This document shows positions 22,401 to 31,500 of a stretch of DNA of 64,000 nucleotides, in pieces. This DNA comes from Pseudobutyrivibrio sp. YE44. GTDB taxonomy: Bacteria; Bacillota; Clostridia; Lachnospirales; Lachnospiraceae. The stretch lies in contig NZ_FMXT01000002.1 in assembly GCF_900104335.1 (NCBI RefSeq), positions 248,001 through 312,000 on the forward strand, given 5' to 3'. The notes under the pieces were generated by a model. The model searched no databases, had not been told where the DNA came from, and worked only from the letters and a program-made list of their open reading frames with translations. A program made the position numbers and the translations under genes. Every line of letters begins with the position of its first letter. Position 1 is the stretch's first letter.

Positions 22401-24235
22401 CTTAATGACTTTGCAAATGCTCTAAGCTGAGTTTCGCTTGCAATAATATATGGATTATTCTGACTTCCATCTCCAGCTTCAAAAATTGAGTCGTCCACGC
22501 TGTTTGATGTCTCAGCCCATATGTTCTCGGAGATTACCACATCAGAACCTACTAATTTCCAATCATGATAGTTCTCTACTCTTGCCTTATAGGAAGCAAA
22601 GTTAATCTTACCTTCCTTATCAACTAGTTCAGCGATTTTAGAGATTTCATCATTTGAAAGATTTGAATGCAATAAAGATTGAAAATCAGATGTAGACATG
22701 TCCCCTACAGCCATCTCTTTGACAGTGTCATCATCTATATTTCCAAGATTTGCTCCATATCCATTATCGGCACAATAGTAATCTGCTACCAACCATGTAT
22801 TAGTTAACACATTACCAACTAAACCACCGCTCTTTGTTCCGCTTACAGTTCCTTTTGAATAATTATTAAAAATCAAGCAAGATGCAGCCTGTCCCACAAG
22901 ACCTCCAGCTGTTGCATTTGAATGATTTGAAATAATTGTCACGTCTTTGATTGCTGCATTGTTAGCAATATAGCCGTATGTACTAGCCATAGCAACAATT
23001 CCACCAACAAATCCCATGACATCATTTGTATTGGCACTCACTGAAACAGCCGCTGTATTGTTTGAAATAGCTGCATACTGATTTGCCATTCCAACTAATC
23101 CACCTGTCATGGTTGATTTTGAATTGGTATGAACATTTACCTGACCATATGCGCTACAGTTATCAACAACAGACACCTGACTTCCATCGGTAACAGTATT
23201 ATACATGCATGCCACCAAAGCTCCTGCATATACTATTCCCGACTTATCCTTTACATCTATCTTCACATTATCCAGCTTAATATTTGAAAAGTCTGCATAG
23301 CTTGTTGCATAACCAAATAAACCGGCATAATAACTATTTCCATCAGTTACAGCTGTATCACTGGTTACTGTAAGGTTTGAAATCTCATAGTTATTTCCAT
23401 CATACATTCCAGAAAATGGCTTATCTTTTCCAATACCAATTGGAGTCCAAGCTTCTGTTAAAGCAATATCGCTTGTTTGCTTAATATACTGCCCCTGATA
23501 GCTCTCTCCTGAATTAACTGAATCTCTAAATATTTTTATTTCTTTTTCATTTGAAATTATAAATGGATCTTCCTTTGTTCCCTGACCTGAAAGTGAAGCA
23601 TTTTCTTCTGTCTTCTGTTCTTCCTCATTTATTGGCTCACTTGCCAATGCATTTTCAATAGCTTCTTTAATACCTTTACTTGAGTAGGTTGCTCCACTTA
23701 CTGTATCTACTTCTGTAGACTGATTGTTTATTATAGAATCAATAATTGCAACAGCCTTTTGCCAGAATCTCTCTGTATCATTCTGATTTACAACATTGAT
23801 ACTTTCAATCTTGCCATTAGAAACCTTTACTTCAACAGTTATATCACTCTTAAAACCTTTGGCAGTACCACGATATAAACCATCTTTTAACTCTTTTTTG
23901 TCACCTTCATCTTTCGATGCATCATCTTTAGAATCAGATTCTGATTTTTTCTCATCTAAGGTTTTCTCATCCTCATCTTCTGAAGCAGAATCTTTTTCTT
24001 CTTCTACTGATGCTTCTGCTTCCGCTTCTTCTGCTTCACCTACAGATTCCTGACTAGAACCTTCTTCTACTTCTTCATCTGCTGTTCCTAAGCTAGCGTC
24101 TTCATCAAGCTCTGAATCCAACTGCACCTCTTCTTCAGCTATCCCTTCCACTGCTGCAAAGGATTGAATAGAAGTTGATGAAACGGCTAATGTAGTTGCT
24201 GCTGCAACTGCTAAAGCTCTCTTCCATTTTTTCAT
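19487..24235 (-). CDS. Large surface protein: FMN-binding domain plus GLUG repeats, C-terminal membrane anchor
   Basis: 1582 residues. Signal peptide (~1-28, ends QSFAA), acidic linker (~30-115), FMN_bind domain (~117-200) with the flavinylation-type motif DTVSGATYSS (Thr ~183), then three repeated modules. Each module begins GT/GS-x-x-x-PYIIAS-x-x-QL and contains a TPIG...FSGxFDGxGYTISGL block, followed by GLUG-like repeats (~220-590, ~595-960, ~1065-1400). A second FMN_bind-like fragment (AVSGVFFGRSKD) lies ~1000. The C-terminus is Ser/Asp-rich with PLSGN, then one membrane helix and a KVRK tail. Family knowledge: FMN_bind domains can carry covalent FMN added by ApbE for extracellular electron transfer; GLUG repeats occur in adhesins. 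A role here is inferred. SD AAGGAG; promoter at 24277-24305. Confidence 0.82.
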   Translation of the reverse strand: MKKWKRALAVAAATTLAVSSTSIQSFAAVEGIAEEEVQLDSELDEDASLGTADEEVEEGSSQESVGEAEEAEAEASVEEEKDSASEDEDEKTLDEKKSESDSKDDASKDEGDKKELKDGLYRGTAKGFKSDITVEVKVSNGKIESINVVNQNDTERFWQKAVAIIDSIINNQSTEVDTVSGATYSSKGIKEAIENALASEPINEEEQKTEENASLSGQGTKEDPFIISNEKEIKIFRDSVNSGESYQGQYIKQTSDIALTEAWTPIGIGKDKPFSGMYDGNNYEISNLTVTSDTAVTDGNSYYAGLFGYATSYADFSNIKLDNVKIDVKDKSGIVYAGALVACMYNTVTDGSQVSVVDNCSAYGQVNVHTNSKSTMTGGLVGMANQYAAISNNTAAVSVSANTNDVMGFVGGIVAMASTYGYIANNAAIKDVTIISNHSNATAGGLVGQAASCLIFNNYSKGTVSGTKSGGLVGNVLTNTWLVADYYCADNGYGANLGNIDDDTVKEMAVGDMSTSDFQSLLHSNLSNDEISKIAELVDKEGKINFASYKARVENYHDWKLVGSDVVISENIWAETSNSVDDSIFEAGDGSQNNPYIIASETQLRAFAKSLSEDNTYKDKYIVLDNDIELTDGDWTPIGEGEYAFSGNFDGNGHTVSGLRIGNADNHYHDNGSLYYAFFGALDGDSYVKDLNLDVNIYVEGDENLYVAGLAGYAAGTIDSVTVDGVIWGRSGLSNETANHFGGGLVGYLYRANVLNCVNNADVFAQATGGVAEAGGIGGLNNRSLIANCVGNGKISGAADRQAEGMAALGGIMGVHAGTMVSCVANADIDSTDYSMYVGELAGWATGIAVLYNNFYNRDASQIIEGKNVNPVESVGWLVGPGTTEENEQFSGGVNSGAIGVTSSDINSEEFAKRLNDLFNEYPVNIADYTSKVSLRKWNVGQKTILPNGQATSYIYKEPIIEKEEEEVKAVSGVFFGRSKDKTTVIKLYYDEDKKLVTEVVSGDSDENSNAYKEAYASAMTKMENNDHTEYGKVDPTIFASGDGTQENPYIIASEEQLINFNKSLNEDEDYTGTYVALGSDIKLTKEWTLAGGNTPYPFSGIFDGRGYTISGLRIGSEEQPSSYRYAGLFPYLLGAIVKDVRFTDAKIYSKTNDDKRYYAGVLSAAAEAEGTNGYIDSVYVDNAYVNLSTNSGAAYVAGLIGYDMDNVIANCKVDASVVANSKAAWVYAGVLTGLTAWSGIINNRVSGTVTVSANLNKAAAGGIAGMMAAATYSNAADVTISSERYTNDLGQVSGRNTGISYGSNDYYNEEASVVCGGETVETKAVGTVVDGAVTTEFYGMSKENFHSDALLEKMNGAAEKEDYQNVLAFLKDSWELDVAGRTSIKPWKLSGTGNSGNQESTVNKPSAQSSSASEASSSEGSSSEGSSSSDNTNVTGSGTASNLTGKQISDESIPLSGNRDNRDNTDNTDKRVTNPVENNSSDSKAVNNNPKSNDSTAKAGITENETNSDTLEESSVADDKLPESEEEEVLEVTDEEVPAAADEELSNAEVASSNVILILVGCILVLAALGIMGAKYFKVRK

Positions 24236-24264
24236 ACACGTTTCTCCTTATTAGTTGTATTTTG

Positions 24265-24305
24265 CTAACAATAGTTAGTGTATGCAAACCAAGAGGTAAA
24301 GTCAA
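24265..24305 (-). promoter_or_regulatory. Promoter with a start-site palindrome for the FMN/GLUG surface protein
   Basis: -35 TTGACT (24300-24305), 17-bp spacer, -10 TACACT (24277-24282). A palindrome CTAAC-aata-GTTAG (24265-24278) overlaps the -10 and likely start point, a possible operator. Confidence 0.65.
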
Positions 24306-24383
24306 ATCTTTTTTATATTTTTCCCTTGCAATGAGAGAGGATGGCCACCAACTACTTACATTACAAAGGCAATTAGTACAAAT

Positions 24384-24413
24384 AAAAAGGAGCCACCTGC
24401 TATTGGTGACCCC
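24384..24413 (-). terminator. Terminator after the YibE/F gene
   Basis: Minus-strand GGGGTCACC-aatagca-GGTGGCTCC (9 bp with two G-U pairs) followed by TTTTT, just past the stop at 24419. Confidence 0.75.
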
Positions 24414-24418
24414 AAGTA

Positions 24419-25552
24419 TTATTTTTTGCAAATCAGCCAGGCTGAAATTCCGGCGACGCATGGTACGGTTCCGATGATGCCCACGGAGCCTGCGATGGCG
24501 CGGATAAGCTCGATGGCTACGAAATCTGTGTTGATTAGCTGGGTGAAGGACACGCCGTAGGAATAGATGAGAACCATCATGTTGAGGGCGCCACCTACGT
24601 AGGCAAGAACAAGAGTGTTTGCCATGGTGCCCATGGCGTCACGTCCAATGTTCATGCCAGCCTTGAATAAATCTGAGAAGCCAAGCTTTGAGTTAGCTTC
24701 GTGTACCTCACTGATCGCAGAAGATATGGACATGGCTATATCCATCACTGCACCCATTGCCGCAATTAGGATGCCACAGATAAATAATCCTCGAAGCTGA
24801 ATCGCATTTGTAGACTTAACTAAAAGCAACGCCTCTGCCTCATCCATCTGGAAGGTAGTAACTCCGCCAAGCTTTGCTGTAATCCCACCAAGCATGGCTG
24901 CAATAAGCACACCTGCCAAGGAACCAAGAGCAGCTGCAATGGTCTTCCTTTGCACTCCTCCAATCAATAGGAAGCAAACTGCTGATGTAACAAACACAAT
25001 AGCAATTGTAAGTGGAATTGGAGCTACGCCCTTTAGTGTCAAAGGAAGAAGCACAAAGCATATTACAAGGACTGTGTATACCAGGCCAAGGAATGCCTTT
25101 AGGCCCTGCTTTCCGCCTAAAGCCACAAGCACTGCAAAGAACAACAGCACCAAAAAAATCATAAGTGGCTTACGATTGTAGTTGTAGATGCTTACGTTGT
25201 AAACTCCTACATCTGTGGTGTCGATTCGCACACTTACTTTGTCGCCCTTAGCTACATCTACATTATAAAGTGCACTGTAATAGTTGGTTACATGACAGAC
25301 ATCGCCCTTATAGCGGCCTGACAAAAGTTCAACCTCCAGCTCAGTGCTACCCTTTTTTACATTTTCAACTTCTGTATCTATTGTTGTATTGTCTTCTATT
25401 ACAGAAAGAACTCTAGCGGTTTCATATTCCACGCCAGAGTCCTCTGTGATAGAGTAACTTGGCCTGTCAGTGTTGGCGTAGATAATTACACCAACACTAA
25501 GTGCCAAGAATACAACGACTGATACTATTTTAATTATCAGTTCGTTTTTCAT
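24419..25552 (-). CDS. YibE/F family membrane protein
   Basis: A 377-residue protein: N-terminal membrane helix (~7-26), an extracytoplasmic β-rich domain (~30-125) with LLSGRYKGD, then about seven helices containing the family's conserved QLRGLFICGILIAAMGAVMDIAMSIS stretch (in pieces) and MGTMANTLVLAYVGG. The family is predicted to be a transporter or membrane regulator; its substrate is not known. It follows the PHP-domain giant gene by 34 nt and is probably co-transcribed. Confidence 0.82.
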   Translation of the reverse strand: MKNELIIKIVSVVVFLALSVGVIIYANTDRPSYSITEDSGVEYETARVLSVIEDNTTIDTEVENVKKGSTELEVELLSGRYKGDVCHVTNYYSALYNVDVAKGDKVSVRIDTTDVGVYNVSIYNYNRKPLMIFLVLLFFAVLVALGGKQGLKAFLGLVYTVLVICFVLLPLTLKGVAPIPLTIAIVFVTSAVCFLLIGGVQRKTIAAALGSLAGVLIAAMLGGITAKLGGVTTFQMDEAEALLLVKSTNAIQLRGLFICGILIAAMGAVMDIAMSISSAISEVHEANSKLGFSDLFKAGMNIGRDAMGTMANTLVLAYVGGALNMMVLIYSYGVSFTQLINTDFVAIELIRAIAGSVGIIGTVPCVAGISAWLICKK

Positions 25553-25586
25553 CTTAAATCATAATCCTTTAAAGATTTCTACTGCT

Positions 25587-28500
25587 TTACCATCCAAAAA
25601 GCTCTCTAAAGAAGCCATCAAGTTTCTGAGCAATCTTCTGAATTTCTGGGCTCATTACCCACTCTCTGAACTCTGGATCATTCTCAAATCTTTCATTCAT
25701 AGACTGTAACTGCTCAAGAACTGCCTCCTTAAAGGATGGAAGCATTTCCTCTGTAAGGAAGCCCTTCATCTGCTTGATTGCCTCATCTGCAATATCAAGT
25801 ACGTCCTCACCATCAGCTGTCTTCACAAGAACAATGTCATCACAGTTACGTACTCTGAATACAGGAACAGAAACATCAGAATCTCCTTCTGGATGCATGT
25901 AAAGCACACCAGATGCATTTACTGTAGCACCAACCTCTACAAATTCACCAACTGTATTTTTACCAGTTGAAGCTGATGTAATGTAGCCATCGATGAAGAT
26001 TGCTGCCTCTGAGCCTGAGCCATCGTCAAGCCAGAACTCAGATACTGTTCCGTCATCATTGTACTCAACTCTTGTAACCTTTCCTTCTGTCTGAAGGAAC
26101 TGTCCACCAAGGTTATCGTAATCCATAGCTGTCTTTGTATCAACCTTCTTTGGAGCCCATACATAAGGATCCTCATCTAATACCTTAGCTGAAAGAACCT
26201 TAAGCTCAAGGTCGCCCTGATACTGTGCTAAGTAACCAACGATACGCATCTTTGTACCAATCTTAAGACCTGGTGTTGCGTATGGGAAGATGTCCATACC
26301 GCCTGTCTCATCCTGAATGTAGATGGTATCGAAGAAGGTTGTATTCTCGTTGTCTGTACCTGATGTTACATAGCCTTCTACAGCAAATACCTCGTTCATC
26401 TTGCCCTTACGAGCCTCAGCGATTGTAGTTGTAGGAAGCTCTACTGTAGCACCATCGAGAATGTTGTTTACGATTGTGTAGTTTGCGAAAGGAAGTGAAT
26501 CATTGTTGTCGATTTCTGCCTTTACCTCAAAGTCTGAAAGGAATACACCACCTGCAACGAAGATGTTTCCACCAGCCTTTGTCTTCTGACGAGCAAGGAA
26601 AGTAACCTGTCCCTGATTGTCATTCTTCTTACCCTTTACTCCGTTTTCAAGAACGCCTTCCTGAGCTTTTCCGTTTGCATCCTTGCAATCAACTGAGTAT
26701 GTGGTGTCATAACCATTTACAAGCCACTCTGCTGCATCAACAACATCGTTTGCGCCTGCCTTTGAAATATCAACAGAGCATCCAGAATACTGGCTGTACT
26801 TCTGTCCATCCTTAACGCCTGCAAGGAACTCTGAATCATAGTTGAAGGTTGTTGGGTACATTCTGTATACCTGACCACCATTGTTTGTATCATCACAAAC
26901 CTCATCAGAACCCATGCGGATTGTAGCACCGATTGCTTCGAGAAGCTTGTTCTGCTCTGTAGCAGTCTGGCAATCTGTTGAATCTGAGTAGTCAGCAAGA
27001 CCACAAATTGCAACAGAACCACCGTTTGCTACATAATCCTTAACCATAGCGATGAACTCGTCGCTGTAGTGGTGAACCTCATAGTCACCTGCACCAGCTG
27101 TACCAGACTTCTTTGCTGGAGCAGAGATAACAAATAACTTAACATCCTTAAGCTTCTCTGGTGTAATCTCTCCGATTTCTACTGTTGCACGGATATTCTT
27201 CTTTCCGCAAAGTGAAATGAAGGAGCTTACGTTTCCACCATAGTAGCCTGTTACATAATCGTTGCCATGTGTACCATCAATAAGGATGTTAGATACCATA
27301 GATGGAAGTGCATAGCTAACTGTAAGCTTATCTGTGTATGTCTTCTTTACACCATCAAGTGTAGCGTGAACTGTAACCTCATAGGTCACCTGTCCTGCTG
27401 CATCATAAGTGAATGCTGTGCTGTAAAGTGACTCGCTGTTTGTAGGAACAGGAGGCATCTTTCCATCCTCGCTTGCACCATTAACAACTTCTGTCTTGTT
27501 GCCATCAACATCGCTAAGAACGATATTGATATCATCAATAACTAATTCACTCTTCTCGTTGTTGTAGAACTGAACATTGATATCAAGTGGCTCTCCAGCA
27601 ACTGGAAGAACTGTGTCTGTGTAAGTCTTGTTGATACCGCAAGCCTCAACCTCACCTACCCATACAGGAGCAGTAACAGCGATATCACCATCTGCCTCTG
27701 TAATCTTTAAATAGTAGTAAGAGTAGTTTGCAGGTACATTAAATGTAACTGTCTCTTCATTCGTATTTACGTTTTCAACAGCGATTGACTGGCCACCATT
27801 TACGATAACCTCAACCTTGCCAATCTGGCGGTCTGTTGGATCCTTGATGTCTGCCTTAAGCTCAACTGTGTCGCCTACTGCATCCTTCTCAAGGATTGAA
27901 CCCATGATGTTGCCATCGAGTGTGTAGTATACGCTAAGGTCATTATCCTCTGTTGCGTAAATACGATAATTTCTCATTGCATCGTAAATAGCATTTTCAT
28001 CGTTTGTATCAGCAAGCATAACTGTACGTGCTGTGTTGGCATCGCCCCACTTACCCTTGTGGTTATCCTGGTTGTTTGTAGGAGCTACGTGCCAGCCCTT
28101 ATCAAGGGCACGAGTGTAATACTCGTATGATGGGAAGTAACCTGAAGAACCAATTGTTCCTTCACCGTTACCAACCTCAATCATTGTGATTAATGCATCA
28201 TTCTCTTCTGAGTAGTATGCGAAATCCTGGAAGTCACCGAAGGTTGTACCTGGGTGGTTGAACTGGCTGATTGAATCAGGAACAGTTCTAAGGGCTGCAT
28301 AGTAATTCTGAAGAGCTGTTGCATAAGTAGAAAACTCTGTCTGTGTACGGCTCTGGAAACCTGGTGTATTGAAGGTGTTCATATGACCAAGTCCATTAGA
28401 CCATGTCATCTCATAACCGTATGCACAAGTAAACTTGTCTGTTGAGTACTGCTTTACAAGATTGTGAGCGTATGTCCACTCATCTGTGTCAGCCTTATCA

Positions 28501-31500
28501 ACGTTCTCTGTAATCTTTGACTCCTTCTCATTGTCGATTGAGTTAGAGTGGTCTGTGATTACGATGTAATCAAGATTATCTACATGTGATGCATGCTCCA
28601 AAGCATCCTTAAGTGTACCAGCACCATCGGAAATACTTGTGTGGGCATGAACCTGACCGAAGTAGATGTTGTATTTGTCATTAAGCTTCTTTGTGAACTT
28701 GATTGTAGAAACGGCACTGTCTAAGTAGCCATCCTTTACTGCCTTTACCTGAAGCTGAGCTGGAAGCTCCTTGAGCTCGAAGGAACCTGTATATGTAATC
28801 CAGTCATCATGCTCTACCACTTCCTCTGAAGTAGCTTCCTCAGCTTTTTCCTCTGTCTTTGAATCAGAAGATTCTTCTGTTTTCTCTTCTGAAGCATCTT
28901 CCTTTGCAACCTCTTCCTCTGTTGCATATCTGTAGAGGATTGTTGCGCCTTCTGTCTTAGTCTTGAGAGTTACACGCTGTCCTTCAAATACTGCACCGCC
29001 GTTTGGAGCTGCCTTTACAGCTGCCACCTGAGCCTGTGAATACTTGTAGTTAACAGTGATGCTCTTGTTTAAGCCATCCTTTGTTGCATAAGCTGAAAGT
29101 GTAGCTGGAAGAGTTTTTAACTCAACCTTTTCCTCTGCATCATACTTAGTGAACTTGCCACCATTTACTGAGTAGAAGATTTCTGCATCCTCTGTATCAG
29201 AGGTAAGTGTAATCTTGTCACCTACTGCAACATCACCGCTTGTTGGATTCGCCTTTACGTATCCGCAAAGCTTATCAGAAACAACAGGGTTACCTGTAAC
29301 TTCAACTGAATCCATTCTGATGACGCCACCCTTTGCAGGCGCCTTGTCACCCTTTGCTGAAAGACCGCCTGTAGGAACGAATCTTACATAAAGCTTTTCA
29401 GCATTGTTTGCTGCAGCTGGAATATCAAACTTGAAGGTTACATAGTAGGTTGGGGCAAGAGATGTCTTTGCAATACCATCAAGGATATCGCCAGAGCCAG
29501 AAACCTCAAATGGCTCCTGAACTGTCTTGCCATTCTCGTCTACCTTGTCTGTTGACTTGTAAGCTGTGTACTTGTATGAGTAAGTACCCTTCTTGAAGTT
29601 CTTGAAGCTTTCTCCGTCAGTAGAATACTGAAGCTGGAAAGCACCTGCTGCTGTGTTTGAAGCTCTCATTCTAAGGCCAAGTGACATATTGCCATAACCT
29701 ACTGTTGAGAACTGAAGCTGCATATAATCAGATTCTGAAGCTACACCAGTTGAACCCATGTAGTAGTTTATAGAACCTGTATTGCTGCTCTTTGCTGAAG
29801 TCCATGGCTGTGAAGCATTTCCGCCAACAACAGCTGTAAACTTAGCATCCTTATCAAGCATATCGTTGGTTGAATATAAATCACCAGCGATGTATTCCTT
29901 TGAGGTCTCAACCTCGTCATAGTGTGCGTTACCTGCCCACTGTGCAATTGCAAGAGATGCTGACTTATCAAAATCAACCTTCTCAATCTTCTCGCCCTCT
30001 GTAAGAGCATAGAAGCTAAACTCATAAGCGCTAGCTTCCTTGAAGCCGTAAAGTGAGAATCCACTGTAGTATTCAAGGGCCTGAGCACTGGAACCAACCT
30101 TTGCATAAGCATTCTTTAAATAATACTTGCCTGAGTCGCTGGCTGCCTGCTGGCTCCAAAGTGCGTTATCGCTCTTTTCATCAGCAAGAATAAGATTTGC
30201 ATAAGTCTTTTTCTTACCATCTACTTCCTTTTCCTCAACATTTCCTGTAAGGAACTTTCCGTCTGATGTCTGGAAAGAATAGTTGCCATTGTCGTCTGTT
30301 GCAACTGTAAGAACTGCTGCGTTTGTATCCTTTGTCTCAACTGTTCCATCCTCTGAAACTTCTACTGCAACATCCTTGAGCTTACCATTGTTAGTAGCCT
30401 CTGTTGTCATAAGCTTCTTTCCAGCTGGATAGTAAATAACCACCTGATCACCATCGTAAAGCTCTCTTGTAAGAAGCTTTGCAACAGTGTTCTTTGGCTC
30501 CTCTGGTGTTGGCTCTTCTGCCTCTACAGATGGTGCTGTGTAAGCATTAAGAAGGAAAGCATCCTTCTTGTCTGTACCAGCCACATAGCTGTAAGTTGTG
30601 AAAAGCTTGTTGTAGAACTCAATGTACTGTGGCTTATCAATGTCCTTCTTCTTGTCATGATATACCGCATTTACGTTTTTAACTAAGAAGGAACCATCCT
30701 CCTCAGCCTCTACAGACCAAAGACTATAGTCATTCTTTTCAGCCTCAAGTGTAAGGCTGTTTCCTGTTGATCCTGTTGTAAGGTACTTTGTAGTAACCTG
30801 TCCGTCAGTCAAGATGTCTGATGTAAGGTAGAACTGATCTTTCTCCTCAGCCTTTACAAGCTTGAGTTTTGCAACAGCAACCTGCTCATCAGAAATTGTA
30901 AGGTGATTATCGTCGTTGACGCTAACCTCAACTCCCTCAAGCTTGCTCTTTGAAGCTGTTGTTGAAAGAGCTGCGTCCTTGCCGAAGGTAAGAACAAATT
31001 CCTGATCCTCAGCAAGCTTTGTAATATCTGTAACCTTTGAACCTGCAGCAACTTTGTAATCGAAAGAAACCTGCTGGCTCTTTTCCTCGTCCACTACTGC
31101 ATAGGCGTAAATTGTAGAATCCTTTGTGATTTCAATTGGACCATCGTACTTAGAGAAGTTCTCTGTTCCGTTAAGGTTGTAATAAATCTTTGCATCCTCT
31201 GTAGAGCATGAAAGCTCAACCTCTGTTCCAAAATCAACTGTCTCACCACTTTCGATAGAAGCTTTTGGAGCTACTACCTTAGCATCACCTGCTGTTTTGC
31301 TAGTGAGCTTGTAGAAGGCAAGTGACTGGTCTGCAATGTTCTGTGGGAAGGCACCTGTCTTTCCAAGAGTGTATGCTCTCCAATCCTGCTTGTTGTAGAC
31401 ACCAAGGAAACGAACTGCCTCCTTAGAATCCTTTGCTGAAAGATAACCTTCTGAAAGCTCCCACTGAGCGCCTACCTGCTCCTTTGGCATATCTCCAACT

